A DNA stretch of 64,000 bases, taken from Mucilaginibacter sp. (GTDB lineage Bacteria > Bacteroidota > Bacteroidia > Sphingobacteriales > Sphingobacteriaceae). Below, piece after piece: positions 23,811 through 33,127 of this stretch. Both the position numbers and the translations under genes were made by a program. The DNA lies in the NCBI RefSeq assembly GCF_025359345.1, contig NZ_JANYGQ010000026.1, positions 124,001 to 188,000 of the forward strand. The letters run 5' to 3'. The notes under the pieces were generated by a model. That model saw only the letters and a program-made list of their open reading frames with translations. It made no database searches and was not told the origin of the DNA. Within the stretch, counting starts at the first letter, position 1. Each line of letters opens with the position of its first letter.

Positions 23811-24722
23811 ATGGGACAGAAAGCACATCCAATAGGTAACAGATTAGGAATCATCAGAGGTTGGGATTCTAATTGGTTCGGTGGCAATCACTATGCCGAC
23901 AAATTAGTTGAAGACGAAAAGATCCGCAAATATCTATCAGCACGTATCTCAAAAGGTGGTGTATCAAAGGTAGTTATCGAGCGTACTTTAAAACGTATTA
24001 CTGTAACTATACACACTGCCCGTCCGGGTATTGTTATAGGTAAAGGCGGTCAGGAAGTTGACAAGATAAAAGAAGAGTTAAAGAAATTAACTAAAAAGGA
24101 AGTTCAGATCAATATATTTGAGATCAAACGCCCTGAGCTTGATGCACAATTAGTTGCTGAAGGCATAGCAAAACAGCTTGAAGCTCGTATTTCATTCCGT
24201 CGTGCAATGAAAACCACTATTGCTTCAACCATGAGAATGGGTGCTGAAGGAATAAAGGTGATGACATCAGGCCGTTTAGGTGGCGCTGAGATGGCACGTA
24301 CCGAGCAATATAAAGAAGGAAGAATTCCACTACATACTTTCCGTGCAGACATTGATTATGCATTAGCTGAAGCATTAACTACTTATGGTAAAATAGGTGT
24401 TAAGGTTTGGATTTGCAAAGGCGAGGTTTACGGCAAACGCGATTTATCGCCAAACATTGGTGGCGCAAGCAGCGCCAGCGGTAAAGGCGGACGCCCTGAA
24501 GGCGGCGCGGCAGGCTTCGGCGGCCGTGGCGGCAACGAAAGAGGCGGCGAGCGCGGTGGCGAACGCAGAGGCGACAGGAAACCAGGCGGTGATCGCCGTG
24601 GCGGTCCAGGTGGCCCAGGCGGAAATCGTGGCCTAGGCGGTCCGGGCGGTAATCGTCCCGGTGGACAAGGCGGAGGAAGCCGTCCAGGCGGAAATCGCCC
24701 GGGTGGTCCAGGAAAGAGATAA
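23811..24722 (+). CDS. rpsC: 30S ribosomal protein S3 (uS3) with long Gly/Arg-rich tail
   Basis: 303 residues against about 233 in Escherichia coli. The normal S3 body is complete: [22 protein letters not shown], the KH domain with [17 protein letters not shown], and the C-domain [24 protein letters not shown]3 lies at the mRNA entry channel and has helicase activity there. After residue about 215 follows a low-complexity tail of about 85 residues made of GG, RGG, GERGG and PGGNRPGG units. Such RGG-like tails bind RNA loosely. The tail is GC-rich compared with the neighbours. No frameshift: the frame stays open and ends in GKR. Confidence 0.98.
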   Translation: MGQKAHPIGNRLGIIRGWDSNWFGGNHYADKLVEDEKIRKYLSARISKGGVSKVVIERTLKRITVTIHTARPGIVIGKGGQEVDKIKEELKKLTKKEVQINIFEIKRPELDAQLVAEGIAKQLEARISFRRAMKTTIASTMRMGAEGIKVMTSGRLGGAEMARTEQYKEGRIPLHTFRADIDYALAEALTTYGKIGVKVWICKGEVYGKRDLSPNIGGASSASGKGGRPEGGAAGFGGRGGNERGGERGGERRGDRKPGGDRRGGPGGPGGNRGLGGPGGNRPGGQGGGSRPGGNRPGGPGKR

Positions 24723-24740
24723 TAATATTTAGTAGAAAAA

Positions 24741-24757
24741 TATATCGTTACGATATA
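24741..24757 (+). promoter_or_regulatory. Leader hairpin before rplP
   Basis: TATATCG, loop TTA, CGATATA: seven perfect pairs, 13 nt before the rplP start, in the 48-nt rpsC-rplP gap. Confidence 0.5.
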
Positions 24758-24770
24758 AAAGCTTAAGAAA

Positions 24771-25193
24771 ATGCTACAGCCAAAAAGAACGAAGTTCAGA
24801 AAGATGCAAAAAGGCAAAATGAAAGGTAACGCCAGTCGTGGCGCTGAGCTTTCATTCGGATCTTTCGGTATAAAATCACTCGAGCCTGCCTGGATAACCA
24901 GCCGCCAGATCGAAGCTGCACGTATAGCTGTAACACGTTTTATGAAACGTGAAGGCCAGGTGTGGATCAGGATATTTCCTGACAAGCCTGTAACCAAAAA
25001 ACCAGCAGAGGTACGTATGGGTAAAGGTAAAGGTGCTCCTGAGTACTGGGTAGCGGTAGTACGCCCCGGAAGGATCATTTTTGAAGCAGAAGGTGTGCCT
25101 TTGGATGTTGCCAAAGAAGCATTACGCCTGGCAGCACAGAAATTGCCAGTGCAAACAAGATTTATAGTACGTAGAGATTACGTAGAAGCATAA
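24771..25193 (+). CDS. rplP: 50S ribosomal protein L16 (uL16)
   Basis: 140 residues. L16 helps position A-site tRNA at the peptidyl transferase centre. [88 protein letters not shown] are standard. The gap before rpmC contains a long hairpin. Confidence 0.99.
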   Translation: MLQPKRTKFRKMQKGKMKGNASRGAELSFGSFGIKSLEPAWITSRQIEAARIAVTRFMKREGQVWIRIFPDKPVTKKPAEVRMGKGKGAPEYWVAVVRPGRIIFEAEGVPLDVAKEALRLAAQKLPVQTRFIVRRDYVEA

Positions 25194-25205
25194 ATAAAAA
25201 TGAAC

Positions 25206-25254
25206 GTTATAAATGTGTTGTAATACGTTTAGTACAACAGGTAACTTTTATAAC
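25206..25254 (+). promoter_or_regulatory. Long nested hairpin between rplP and rpmC
   Basis: Outer stem GTTATAAA (25206-25213) with TTTATAAC (25247-25254); inner stem TGTTGTA (25216-25222) with TACAACA (25233-25239). Fifteen perfect pairs in two blocks make it the strongest leader structure in the cluster. There is no T-run, so it is not a terminator. Confidence 0.65.
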
Positions 25255-25285
25255 CTCTTCAACATAACACAAACAGTTAAATAAA

Positions 25286-25489
25286 ATGAAGAACTCAGAA
25301 ATTTTGGAGTTGTCAACTGAAGAATTGGTTGCCAGGGTCAGTGAGGAACGAGCTACGCTTACCAAACTGAAATTTGCACATGCGGTTTCTGCTATTGAAA
25401 ACCCTACCCGTATCACAAAGGTACGTAAGGACATCGCCCGCTTAACTACGGAGTTAACAAAGCGCAAATCGGCGGCAGCTTCTGAATAA
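25286..25489 (+). CDS. rpmC: 50S ribosomal protein L29 (uL29)
   Basis: 67 residues. Small helical hairpin protein at the tunnel exit beside L23. MKNSEILELSTEELVARVSEERATLTKLKFAHAVSAIENPTRITKVRKDIARLTTEL fits the family well. Separated from rplP by 92 nt holding the nested hairpin; 17 nt before rpsQ. Confidence 0.98.
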   Translation: MKNSEILELSTEELVARVSEERATLTKLKFAHAVSAIENPTRITKVRKDIARLTTELTKRKSAAASE

Positions 25490-25506
25490 ATTAAGCATCG
25501 GGAAAA

Positions 25507-25761
25507 ATGGAAAGAAATTTAAGAAAAACTCGTACCGGCCTGGTAGTAAGCAACAAGATGGAAAAATCTATTGTGGTTGCCGTTGAGCGTAAAGTGAAAC
25601 ACCCTATCTACGGTAAATTCGTTAAGAAGACTACCAAATTTATGGCTCATGATGAAGCCAATACTTGTGGTGTAGGTGATACCGTATTGATTATGGAAAC
25701 ACGCCCGCTTAGCAAGAACAAAAACTGGAGATTAGTTCAAATTTTAGAAAGGGCTAAATAA
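25507..25761 (+). CDS. rpsQ: 30S ribosomal protein S17 (uS17)
   Basis: 84 residues. OB-fold protein that binds 16S rRNA early in 30S assembly. [49 protein letters not shown] and [22 protein letters not shown] are diagnostic. Confidence 0.99.
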   Translation: MERNLRKTRTGLVVSNKMEKSIVVAVERKVKHPIYGKFVKKTTKFMAHDEANTCGVGDTVLIMETRPLSKNKNWRLVQILERAK

Positions 25762-25762
25762 G

Positions 25763-26131
25763 ATGGTACAACAGGAATCAAGATTAAACGTAGCTGACAA
25801 CAGCGGTGCTAAAGAAGTTTTAGTAATCCGCGTGTTAGGTGGTACCGGTAAAAGGTATGCATCAATCGGCGATAAGATAGTAGTTACCGTAAAAAGCGCC
25901 CTGCCATCAGGCAACGTTAAAAAAGGTACTGTTTCAAAAGCTGTAGTTGTAAGAACTAAGAAAGAGATCCGCCGCAAGGATGGTTCATATATCCGTTTTG
26001 ACGACAATGCCGCGGTGTTATTAAACAACCAGGATGAGCCAAGAGGAACACGTATTTTTGGCCCGGTAGCAAGGGAATTGCGTGAAAAACAATTTATGAA
26101 AATTGTATCATTAGCACCGGAGGTATTGTAA
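25763..26131 (+). CDS. rplN: 50S ribosomal protein L14 (uL14)
   Basis: 122 residues, standard length. Part of the intersubunit bridge with 16S h14 and the binding site of Rsf[45 protein letters not shown] and [29 protein letters not shown] are intact. One base after rpsQ. Confidence 0.99.
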   Translation: MVQQESRLNVADNSGAKEVLVIRVLGGTGKRYASIGDKIVVTVKSALPSGNVKKGTVSKAVVVRTKKEIRRKDGSYIRFDDNAAVLLNNQDEPRGTRIFGPVARELREKQFMKIVSLAPEVL

Positions 26132-26133
26132 TA

Positions 26134-26478
26134 ATGGAAAAGAAACAACACACACAGCCAACCAAACTAAAGATCAAAAAAGGTGATCTGGTTAAGGTTA
26201 TAGCCGGCGATTCAAAAGGATCGCAAGGTAAAATATTAGAAGTAATATTAGAAAAGGGCAGAGCTATTGTTGAAGGTGCTAATTTAGTATCAAAACACAC
26301 TAAGCCGAATGCAGCAAAACCAAACGGTGGAATTGTTAAGCAGGAAGCTGCCATAGCAATCTCAAACCTGATGCTGGTTGATCCTAAAACAGGAAAAGCA
26401 ACCCGCGTTGGCCGTAAAAAGAATGATGCAGGTAAATTAGTAAGGTTTGCAAAAATATCAGGAGAGGAAATTAAGTAA
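26134..26478 (+). CDS. rplX: 50S ribosomal protein L24 (uL24)
   Basis: 114 residues. Assembly initiator at the tunnel exit. The KOW motif is seen in [69 protein letters not shown] follows. Its stop codon overlaps the rplE start by one base, giving coupled translation. Confidence 0.99.
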   Translation: MEKKQHTQPTKLKIKKGDLVKVIAGDSKGSQGKILEVILEKGRAIVEGANLVSKHTKPNAAKPNGGIVKQEAAIAISNLMLVDPKTGKATRVGRKKNDAGKLVRFAKISGEEIK

Positions 26479-27047
26479 TGGAATACGTACCAAGATTAAA
26501 AACGAAGTATAAGGACGAAATTCGTACTGCACTGAAAGACAAATTTCAGTACAAAAGCGTAATGCAGGTTCCTAAGCTTGAAAAAATCGCCATTAACCAG
26601 GGTGTTGGTGGTGCTACGACTGATAAAAAGCTTATTGAAAATACAATTACCGAATTGACCACTATTACCGGTCAGCAGGCTGTATCTTCAAAATCTAAAA
26701 AAGATATCTCGAACTTTAAATTGCGTAAAAACATGCCTATCGGCGTACGTGTTACGTTGCGCGATAATACAATGTACGAGTTTCTTGACCGTTTAATTGC
26801 TGTTGCATTGCCACGTATACGTGACTTTAAAGGCATTAACGATAAAGGTTTTGACGGACGCGGAAACTATACTTTAGGTGTAACTGAGCAAATCATTTTT
26901 CCTGAAATCAATATCGATAAGATAAACAAGATACAGGGTATGGATATTACCTTTGTAACCTCGGCAACAAATGATGTTGAAGCATTAGAGTTACTGAAAC
27001 AATTTGGTTTACCATTTAAAAATCAAACTCCAACTAACAATGGCTAA
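26478..27047 (+). CDS. rplE: 50S ribosomal protein L5 (uL5)
   Basis: 189 residues. Binds 5S rRNA and the P-site tRNA elbow. [78 protein letters not shown] and the [15 protein letters not shown] motif are standard. The last eight bases overlap the rpsN start. Confidence 0.99.
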   Translation: MEYVPRLKTKYKDEIRTALKDKFQYKSVMQVPKLEKIAINQGVGGATTDKKLIENTITELTTITGQQAVSSKSKKDISNFKLRKNMPIGVRVTLRDNTMYEFLDRLIAVALPRIRDFKGINDKGFDGRGNYTLGVTEQIIFPEINIDKINKIQGMDITFVTSATNDVEALELLKQFGLPFKNQTPTNNG

Positions 27048-27309
27048 AGAAGGTGTAAAGGCACGTGAAGTTAAACGTGCTAAATTAGTAGCTAAATACG
27101 CTGAAAAAAGAGCGGCCCTTAAAGCTGAAGGTAACTTTGCAGCATTAGATGCATTGCCAAAAGGCTCATCACCGGTTAAATTACATAACCGTTGCAAATT
27201 AACAGGCCGTCCGCGCGGATACATGCGCCAGTTTGGTATATCACGTGTTACATTCCGTGATATGGCCCTGGCCGGAAAGATCCCCGGAATAAAGAAAGCA
27301 AGCTGGTAA
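27040..27309 (+). CDS. rpsN: 30S ribosomal protein S14 (uS14), zinc-free type
   Basis: 89 residues from the ATG at 27040, which overlaps the end of rplE by 8 nt. The frame stays open upstream to 27004, but the family begins at MAKEG, so the extension is rejected. Ends [41 protein letters not shown]. The CxxC pairs of the short zinc-binding form are missing, so this is the longer C-minus form. The 172-bp gap that follows holds an inverted-repeat element. Confidence 0.98.
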   Translation: MAKEGVKAREVKRAKLVAKYAEKRAALKAEGNFAALDALPKGSSPVKLHNRCKLTGRPRGYMRQFGISRVTFRDMALAGKIPGIKKASW

Positions 27310-27312
27310 ATT

Positions 27313-27413
27313 GATGTCGGATTTCGGAATTACGATTTCGGAATTTGAATATCAGCAGGAATAGGACAGCGCGAACGGTAAATCCGAAATCGAACATCCG
27401 AATTCCGAAATAC
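27313..27413. repeat. TCCGAAAT inverted-repeat element (family C), inside spc operon
   Basis: Left arm (27313-27345) contains TCGGATTTCGGAATTACG; right arm (27380-27413) contains AATCCGAAATCGAACATCCG then AATTCCGAAATAC. The right arm is nearly identical to the reverse complement of the arm at 56370-56402. It occupies most of the rpsN-rpsH gap, between two essential r-protein genes. Confidence 0.85.
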
Positions 27414-27481
27414 AAAGAATTAACCGATAGAAGGTCGCCCGGGACGTTACCGGAAGGAAACCACTATCATAACACAATAAA

Positions 27482-27880
27482 ATGAATACAGATCCAATCG
27501 CAGATTATCTTACACGAGTAAGGAATGCTATTAAAGCCAACCACCGGGTTGTTGAAATTCCTGCATCAAATCTGAAGAAGGAAATCACTAAGGTGCTTTT
27601 CGACAAAGGTTACATTGCTAATTTTAAGTTTGAAGACAACGGTCCTCAAGGTACCATCAAGGTAGCTTTGAAATACCACCCGATAACTAAAATTTCTGCT
27701 ATCCGCAGCATCGCACGCATCAGTAAACCAGGTTTGAGGAAATACGCAGGCATGGATAATATGCCAAGAGTATTAAATGGTTTAGGTATCGCCATCCTGT
27801 CGACTTCTAAAGGTGTAATGACCGATAAAGAAGCTCGCGCACAGAATGTTGGTGGTGAGGTTTTATGCTACGTATATTAA
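27482..27880 (+). CDS. rpsH: 30S ribosomal protein S8 (uS8)
   Basis: 132 residues. Key central-domain assembly protein and the spc-operon repressor in enterobacteria. MNTDPIADYLTRVRNAIKANHRVVEIPASNLKKEI and the C-terminal GLGIAILSTSKGVMTDKEARAQNVGGEVLCYVY are typical. The 172-nt leader contains the repeat element at 27313-27413. Confidence 0.99.
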   Translation: MNTDPIADYLTRVRNAIKANHRVVEIPASNLKKEITKVLFDKGYIANFKFEDNGPQGTIKVALKYHPITKISAIRSIARISKPGLRKYAGMDNMPRVLNGLGIAILSTSKGVMTDKEARAQNVGGEVLCYVY

Positions 27881-27881
27881 T

Positions 27882-27887
27882 AGGAGG
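27882..27887 (+). promoter_or_regulatory. Strong Shine-Dalgarno site before rplF
   Basis: AGGAGG ends 10 nt before the ATG at 27898. With the site before rpsG it is one of only two clear SD sequences seen in the cluster. Confidence 0.7.
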
Positions 27888-27897
27888 AAATTAAGCA

Positions 27898-28455
27898 ATG
27901 TCAAGAGTAGGAAAATCACCTATAGCACTACCTCAAGGGGTTACAATTTCGGTATCGGCAGGTAATGTTGTTACTGTAAAAGGCCCAAAAGGGGAGTTGC
28001 AACAGGCTGTTGACAGTGATATCACTGTTGAACAGGAAGAAGGAAACCTGGTTGTAAAACGCCCTTCTGATCAAAAACGCCATAAAGCATTACATGGTTT
28101 ATACCGTGCGCTTATAAACAACATGGTTGTTGGTGTAACCACAGGTTACAAAATTGAGCAGGAATTAGTGGGTGTGGGTTACCGCGCAACCAATACAGGT
28201 AACACATTAGATTTAGTGTTGGGATATTCTCACCACTACGTTTTTGAATTACCAAAAGAGATTAAAGTTTCAACAACTGCTGATAAGGGTAAAAACCCAA
28301 CTATCATTTTAGAGTCAATTGATAAACAACTTATAGGCCAGGTAGCAGCGAAAATACGCTCGTTACGTGCACCGGAACCATACAAAGGTAAAGGTATCAA
28401 GTTTGTTGGCGAAGTATTGAGAAGAAAAGCAGGTAAATCAGCATCTAAAAAATAA
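27898..28455 (+). CDS. rplF: 50S ribosomal protein L6 (uL6)
   Basis: 185 residues. Two similar alpha-beta domains at the base of the L7/L12 stalk near the factor-binding site. [34 protein letters not shown] and the C-terminal [26 protein letters not shown] fit the family. Preceded by an AGGAGG site. Confidence 0.99.
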   Translation: MSRVGKSPIALPQGVTISVSAGNVVTVKGPKGELQQAVDSDITVEQEEGNLVVKRPSDQKRHKALHGLYRALINNMVVGVTTGYKIEQELVGVGYRATNTGNTLDLVLGYSHHYVFELPKEIKVSTTADKGKNPTIILESIDKQLIGQVAAKIRSLRAPEPYKGKGIKFVGEVLRRKAGKSASKK

Positions 28456-28460
28456 TCGTC

Positions 28461-28820
28461 ATGGCAGCTAGAGCAAAATTATCAAGAAGAGACAGAATTA
28501 AGATGGGGATCAGGAAGCGCCTTTCAGGTTCTTCAGCACGCCCTCGTTTGTCAGTATACAGGAGCAATAAAGGTATTTATGCACAGATCATTGATGATGT
28601 AAGCGGTAAGACATTAGTGTCGGCCTCATCGTTATCAAAAGATTTTACTGCAGCAGAAGGTACTAAAATTGATCAGTCGGTTGCCGTTGGCAAGTTGGTT
28701 GCTTCAAAAGCTATTGCAGCTGGTATAGTAGATGTGGTTTTCGACAGGAACGGTTATTTGTACCATGGTCGTGTTAAATCATTGGCTGAAGGTGCACGTG
28801 AGGGTGGTTTAAACTTTTAA
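28461..28820 (+). CDS. rplR: 50S ribosomal protein L18 (uL18)
   Basis: 119 residues. Brings 5S rRNA into the 50S subunit together with L5. [49 protein letters not shown] and the closing [26 protein letters not shown] are standard. Five bases after rplF. Confidence 0.99.
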   Translation: MAARAKLSRRDRIKMGIRKRLSGSSARPRLSVYRSNKGIYAQIIDDVSGKTLVSASSLSKDFTAAEGTKIDQSVAVGKLVASKAIAAGIVDVVFDRNGYLYHGRVKSLAEGAREGGLNF

Positions 28821-28832
28821 TCGAAAAGAGAA

Positions 28833-29351
28833 ATGTCAACAATCAACATAAAAAGAGTAAAAACAAGCGAGATCGAATTAAAAGACCGCTTGGTGAGCAT
28901 ACAGCGTGTAGCCAAAGTAACTAAAGGCGGCCGTACTTTCAGCTTCAGTGCCATTGTGGTAGTGGGCGATGAGAATGGTGTTGTAGGTTATGGTTTAGGT
29001 AAAGCTAAAGAGGTTACTGAAGCTATTGCAAAAGGTATTGATGATGCTAAAAAGAACCTGGTAAAAGTTCCAATTATCAACAGCACTATACCTCACGAGC
29101 AAATTGGTAAATTTAGCGGTGGTTTTGTTTTCATAAAACCAGCAGCAAACGGTACCGGTGTAATTGCAGGTGGTGCAATGCGTGCAGTATTGGAAAGTGC
29201 CGGTATACACAACGTATTGGCAAAATCAAAAGGTTCATCAAATCCGCACAACGTGGTTAAAGCAACTGTATCGGCATTATCACAATTACGTGATGCTTAT
29301 ACTGTAGCCCAGCAACGCGGCGTTAGTTTAGGTAAAGTATTTAACGGATAA
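28833..29351 (+). CDS. rpsE: 30S ribosomal protein S5 (uS5)
   Basis: 172 residues. Shapes the mRNA entry channel and affects fidelity; spectinomycin-relevant loop region is [34 protein letters not shown]. The second domain has [44 protein letters not shown]. Six bases before rpmD. Confidence 0.99.
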   Translation: MSTINIKRVKTSEIELKDRLVSIQRVAKVTKGGRTFSFSAIVVVGDENGVVGYGLGKAKEVTEAIAKGIDDAKKNLVKVPIINSTIPHEQIGKFSGGFVFIKPAANGTGVIAGGAMRAVLESAGIHNVLAKSKGSSNPHNVVKATVSALSQLRDAYTVAQQRGVSLGKVFNG

Positions 29352-29357
29352 TCTGTC

Positions 29358-29537
29358 ATGGCAAAAATCAAAATAACCCAGATTAAAAGCGTGATCGATA
29401 GAAGTGAGCGCCAAAAACGTACGGTTGAGGCCCTGGGCTTAAGAAAGATCAACCACAGTGTAGAAGTTGAAGCTACTGCGGCTATCATCGGTATGGTTAA
29501 AAAAGTTAATCACCTGGTAGCGGTAGAAAATATTTAA
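29358..29537 (+). CDS. rpmD: 50S ribosomal protein L30 (uL30)
   Basis: ATG at 29358, TAA at 29535-29537; 59 residues. Recognised by AKIKITQIKSVIDRSERQKRTVEALGLRKINHSVEVE and IIGMVKKVNHLVAVENI, and by its normal place between rpsE (6-bp gap) and rplO (4-bp gap). Confidence 0.98.
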   Translation: MAKIKITQIKSVIDRSERQKRTVEALGLRKINHSVEVEATAAIIGMVKKVNHLVAVENI

Positions 29538-29541
29538 TATC

Positions 29542-29988
29542 ATGAATTTAAGTAATCTGAAACCTGCAGAAGGTTCTACTAAAAATAGAAAAAGAATTGG
29601 CCGTGGTACAGGCTCTGGCCGTGGCGGAACATCAACCCGTGGCCATAAAGGCGCCGGTTCACGTTCAGGTACCAGCACTAAAGTTGGTTTTGAAGGTGGC
29701 CAGATGCCATTGCAGCGCCGTGTGCCTAAAGTTGGATTTAAAAATCCTAACCGTACTGAGTACACAGGTGTAAACCTTGACGTGTTACAGGCATTAACTG
29801 AGAAATATTCTTTATCATCAGTTGATTTTGATACACTGAAAGAACACGGACTGGCATCACGTAACGACCTTGTTAAAATATTAGGCCGTGGCGAATTAAA
29901 AGCCAAATTAGAAGTTAAAGCCCATGCATTTACTGCTACAGCACAAAAAGCTATTGAAGCAGCAGGTGGTACCATAGTTAAGCTATAA
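29542..29988 (+). CDS. rplO: 50S ribosomal protein L15 (uL15)
   Basis: 148 residues. Late-assembly protein with a long N-terminal extension into 23S rRNA: MNLSNLKPAEGSTKNRKRIGRGTGSGRGGTSTRGHKGAGSRSG, then GFEGGQMPLQRRVPKVGF. The globular C-domain ends AIEAAGGTIVKL. Seven bases before secY. Confidence 0.99.
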   Translation: MNLSNLKPAEGSTKNRKRIGRGTGSGRGGTSTRGHKGAGSRSGTSTKVGFEGGQMPLQRRVPKVGFKNPNRTEYTGVNLDVLQALTEKYSLSSVDFDTLKEHGLASRNDLVKILGRGELKAKLEVKAHAFTATAQKAIEAAGGTIVKL

Positions 29989-29995
29989 TTTTTCG

Positions 29996-31339
29996 ATGAA
30001 GAAATTTTTCACCACATTATCCAATATTTGGAAAATCGATGATTTAAGAGTGCGTATTACTAACACACTCTTATTTCTTTTGATATACCGCGTAGGGTCA
30101 TACGTGGTCCTGCCAGGCGTTAGTGCTGCTTCGCTGAACCATGATCAAAACAAAGAAGGCATAGCCGGGCTGCTCAACATGTTTGCCGGGGGCTCGTTTT
30201 CACGTGCGTCAATTTTTGCGTTAGGTGTAATGCCTTATATTTCGGCTTCCATTGTGGTGCAGTTATTGGGTATAGCGGTGCCTTATTTTGCAAAACTTCA
30301 AAAGGAAGGTGAAAGTGGTCGTAATAAAATTAATCAGTGGACACGCTATCTTACTATCGGTATTACTGCTTTGCAGGCTATCGGTTACTTAAGGTCGCAG
30401 ATATCTCCTGAGCAGATGGAGCTGGCAAACCCATATTTCACTATTTTGAATATGTTCGTGTTAACTTCCGGTACTATGTTTGTGATGTGGCTTGGTGAGA
30501 AAATTACCGATAAAGGTATTGGCAATGGTATATCACTCATCATCATGGTTGGTATCATCTCAGCTTTGCCAGGTGCATTTTTAACAGAGTTCCAGTCTCG
30601 CACTTCAAGTGTAGCAGGTGGTTTGGTAACTTTCATAGTTGAAATTGTAGCACTTATTGCTGTAGTAATGTTTACTGTACTAATTGTGCAGGGTACCCGC
30701 AAAATTGCTGTTCAGTATGCAAAACGTATCGTAGGTAACAAACAGTATGGTGGTGTTCGCCAGTACATACCGTTAAAAGTAAATGCTGCGGGTGTAATGC
30801 CTATTATATTTGCCCAGGCGTTAATGTTTATCCCAGCGACCGTTCAGCAATTTTTCCCGAATGCGGCACAAAATAAAGTGTTAATGGCATTGTCTGACTA
30901 TACGTCATGGGGGCATAATGCGCTGTTTGCAATATTGATTATCCTGTTTACGTATTTCTATACTGCTATTACTGTTAATCCGAACCAAATGGCTGAGGAT
31001 ATGAAAAAGAATGGCGGTTTTATTCCCGGTGTTAAACCAGGCAGAGATACAGGTAGCTTTATTGATGGTGTAATATCAAGAATTACGTTACCCGGCTCAA
31101 TAGCCCTGGCTATCATAGCTATCCTTCCTCCCCTGGCCAGCATGGTAGGTATAACCAGTTCGTTTTCGCGTTTCTTCGGCGGTACTTCACTAATCATATT
31201 AGTAGGTGTTGTATTGGATACGTTACAGCAAATTGAAAGCCACCTGTTAATGCGTCACTATGATGGCTTAATGAAAACAGGAAGAATTAAAGGGCGCACC
31301 GCTATCCCATCAGGCGATACCGGCCAGCCTGTTATCTAA
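29996..31339 (+). CDS. secY: Preprotein translocase subunit SecY
   Basis: 447 residues, ten membrane segments. SecY forms the SecYEG protein-conducting channel used by SecA and by the ribosome. Signature regions include FAGGSFSRASIFALGVMPYISASIVVQLL, the plug-side segments, and the cytoplasmic loops KRIVGNKQYGGVRQYIPLKVNAAGVMPIIFA and ENPNQMAEDMKKNGGFIPGVKPGRDT (read as VNPNQMAEDMKKNGGF). Translated from the spc part of the cluster, seven bases after rplO and seven before map. Confidence 0.98.
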   Translation: MKKFFTTLSNIWKIDDLRVRITNTLLFLLIYRVGSYVVLPGVSAASLNHDQNKEGIAGLLNMFAGGSFSRASIFALGVMPYISASIVVQLLGIAVPYFAKLQKEGESGRNKINQWTRYLTIGITALQAIGYLRSQISPEQMELANPYFTILNMFVLTSGTMFVMWLGEKITDKGIGNGISLIIMVGIISALPGAFLTEFQSRTSSVAGGLVTFIVEIVALIAVVMFTVLIVQGTRKIAVQYAKRIVGNKQYGGVRQYIPLKVNAAGVMPIIFAQALMFIPATVQQFFPNAAQNKVLMALSDYTSWGHNALFAILIILFTYFYTAITVNPNQMAEDMKKNGGFIPGVKPGRDTGSFIDGVISRITLPGSIALAIIAILPPLASMVGITSSFSRFFGGTSLIILVGVVLDTLQQIESHLLMRHYDGLMKTGRIKGRTAIPSGDTGQPVI

Positions 31340-31346
31340 ATTAACA

Positions 31347-32138
31347 ATGTCAAAGATCCATTATAAGTCTGTCGAGGAGATAGAGCTCATAAGAGAAAGT
31401 TCTTTACTTGTTTCCAAAACACTTGGGGAGATTGCGAAAGTTATACGCCCCGGTATCAAAACTATCGAATTAAATAAGCTTGCAGAAACATTCATCCGTG
31501 ACAACGGGGGTGTTCCTGCATTCTTAAATTATCACGGTTTTCCGTATTCATTATGCATTTCGCCTAATGACCAGGTGGTACACGGTTTCCCAAGCCAGAA
31601 AGAACTGGTTGAGGGAGACATGGTATCGGTTGATTGCGGCGTGGTATTGAATAAATACATCGGCGATTCGGCGTTTACATTTGCCATTGGCGAAGTTAGC
31701 GATGCTGTAAAAAGACTAATGCGCGTTACCCGGGAGTGTCTTGACCTTGGGGTTGAGAAAGCTGTTGCAGGTTTACGCATTGGCGATATAGGTTACGCCG
31801 TTCAGGAGCATGCCGAAAAGCATGGTTATGGCGTAGTAAAGGAACTGGTAGGACACGGGGTAGGAATAGAGCTGCACGAAAAGCCCGAAGTACCTAACTA
31901 CGGTAAACGTGGTTCTGGTGTAAAACTGGAAGAAGGAATGGTGATTGCTATTGAACCGATGATTAATGCCGGCAAAGCCCGTGTTAAGTTTTGGGACGAT
32001 GGATGGACCGTATCAACCATTGATGGCAAGCCGTCGGCTCATTACGAGCATACAGTGGCTATCAGGAAGGGACAACCGGATATTCTTTCAACGTTTTCGT
32101 ACGTAGATAATGTTTTAAAAGAAATTAATAATAATTAA
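31347..32138 (+). CDS. map: Methionine aminopeptidase, type I
   Basis: 263 residues. Removes initiator methionine from nascent proteins. Pita-bread fold with all five metal ligands in their usual motifs: DCGVVLNKYIGDSAFTF (two Asp), GHGVGIELHE (His), AIEPM (Glu) and HYEHTVAI (Glu). No N-terminal zinc-finger extension. The secY-map-infA order is typical of Bacteroidota. Confidence 0.98.
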   Translation: MSKIHYKSVEEIELIRESSLLVSKTLGEIAKVIRPGIKTIELNKLAETFIRDNGGVPAFLNYHGFPYSLCISPNDQVVHGFPSQKELVEGDMVSVDCGVVLNKYIGDSAFTFAIGEVSDAVKRLMRVTRECLDLGVEKAVAGLRIGDIGYAVQEHAEKHGYGVVKELVGHGVGIELHEKPEVPNYGKRGSGVKLEEGMVIAIEPMINAGKARVKFWDDGWTVSTIDGKPSAHYEHTVAIRKGQPDILSTFSYVDNVLKEINNN

Positions 32139-32149
32139 AATATTTTTAT

Positions 32150-32157
32150 TAATTTTG
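32150..32157 (+). promoter_or_regulatory. Possible -7 box before infA
   Basis: TAATTTTG matches TAnnTTTG and lies 45 nt before the infA start, just after the map stop codon. No TTTG is seen at the right distance upstream, so this would be a weak internal promoter at best. Confidence 0.4.
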
Positions 32158-32201
32158 CATCCCGGTTTTAAGGCGGATAATTAAGTAATAATCAGTAAAA
32201 T

Positions 32202-32420
32202 ATGGCTAAACAATCATCGATTGAACAGGACGGAACAATTCGGGAAGCATTATCAAATGCTATGTTCAGGGTTGAACTGGAAAATGGTCATGAGATTATT
32301 GCGCATATTTCCGGAAAAATGCGGATGCACTACATCAAAATTTTACCTGGCGACAGGGTTAAACTGGAGATGAGTCCGTATGATTTAACAAAGGGTAGAA
32401 TAACCTATAGATATAAATAA
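32202..32420 (+). CDS. infA: Translation initiation factor IF-1
   Basis: 72 residues, normal length. OB-fold factor that occupies the 30S A site during initiation. [71 protein letters not shown] is the expected sequence along its full length (quoted here in part: [17 protein letters not shown]). Eight bases before rpmJ. Confidence 0.99.
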   Translation: MAKQSSIEQDGTIREALSNAMFRVELENGHEIIAHISGKMRMHYIKILPGDRVKLEMSPYDLTKGRITYRYK

Positions 32421-32428
32421 TAACAGAG

Positions 32429-32545
32429 ATGAAAGTTAGAGCATCCATTAAAAAACGCAGTGTTGATTGCAAAATCATCCGCCGCAACGGGAAACTTTAC
32501 GTTATAAACAAAAAGAACCCAAAATTTAAGCAGCGTCAGGGATAA
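32429..32545 (+). CDS. rpmJ: 50S ribosomal protein L36 (bL36), zinc-free type
   Basis: ATG at 32429, TAA at 32543-32545; 38 residues. [20 protein letters not shown] start and NPKFKQRQG end are diagnostic. Of the four zinc ligands of the classical form only Cys14 remains: the first Cys is Ser, the third position is Asn and the His is Phe. So this is a non-zinc form. In its usual place between infA and rpsM. Confidence 0.97.
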   Translation: MKVRASIKKRSVDCKIIRRNGKLYVINKKNPKFKQRQG

Positions 32546-32570
32546 TTAAAGAGATTGTGATAATTCGTAC

Positions 32571-32587
32571 AACGGTGGCCCGCCGTT
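32571..32587 (+). promoter_or_regulatory. Leader hairpin before rpsM
   Basis: AACGG (32571-32575), loop TGGCCCG, CCGTT (32583-32587), in the 73-nt gap between rpmJ and rpsM. Confidence 0.4.
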
Positions 32588-32618
32588 CGGTTATTACCTA
32601 AAAACACAAACAAAAAAT

Positions 32619-32996
32619 ATGGCAAGGATTTCAGGTATTGATTTACCAAAGAATAAAAGAGGCGAGATTGGCCTGACCTACATTTACGGCATTGGCCGCT
32701 CAACAGCTCAAAGAATTTTGACTGAAGCCGGTATTGATTTTGATACCAAAGTACAAGAATGGAATGATGAGCAATTAGCTACTATACGTGGTATAATTAA
32801 TGACCAGATAAAAGTTGAAGGCTCGCTGCGTTCAGAAGTTCAGCTTAACATTAAGCGTTTAATGGATATAGGTTGCTACCGTGGTACCCGTCACCGTAAA
32901 GGTTTGCCTTTGCGTGGTCAGCGTACTAAAAACAACTCACGTACCCGTAAAGGTAAACGTAAGACAGTTGCTAACAAGAAAAAGGCTACTAAATAG
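32619..32996 (+). CDS. rpsM: 30S ribosomal protein S13 (uS13)
   Basis: 125 residues. Forms head bridges to the 50S subunit and contacts P-site tRNA through its basic tail. [34 protein letters not shown] and [29 protein letters not shown] are standard. Confidence 0.99.
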   Translation: MARISGIDLPKNKRGEIGLTYIYGIGRSTAQRILTEAGIDFDTKVQEWNDEQLATIRGIINDQIKVEGSLRSEVQLNIKRLMDIGCYRGTRHRKGLPLRGQRTKNNSRTRKGKRKTVANKKKATK

Positions 32997-33068
32997 TGAT
33001 TAATGATTGAAGGGCAGAAATTAGTTTCCGCTCTTTCGTCGTTAGGATTACCTGATTAAATAACTTAT

Positions 33069-33107
33069 CAATGGGTCCGGATTATTCGTTAATCCAGTAA
33101 TTCATTG
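33069..33107 (+). promoter_or_regulatory. Nested leader hairpin before rpsK
   Basis: Inner stem GGATTA (33079-33084), loop TTCGT, TAATCC (33090-33095); outer CAATG (33069-33073) with CATTG (33103-33107). In the 131-nt rpsM-rpsK gap. Confidence 0.5.
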
Positions 33108-33127
33108 GTTCAAACATTAAAGAAAAA

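Noticed and set aside
24428-25114. Proline-rich 228-codon frame on the minus strand
   Set aside because: Complement of the Gly/Arg-rich rpsC tail and of rplP; an artefact of the repeat composition.
27004-27039. N-terminal extension of S14
   Set aside because: The 12 extra residues overlap rplE and do not match the family; the ATG at 27040 is the right start.
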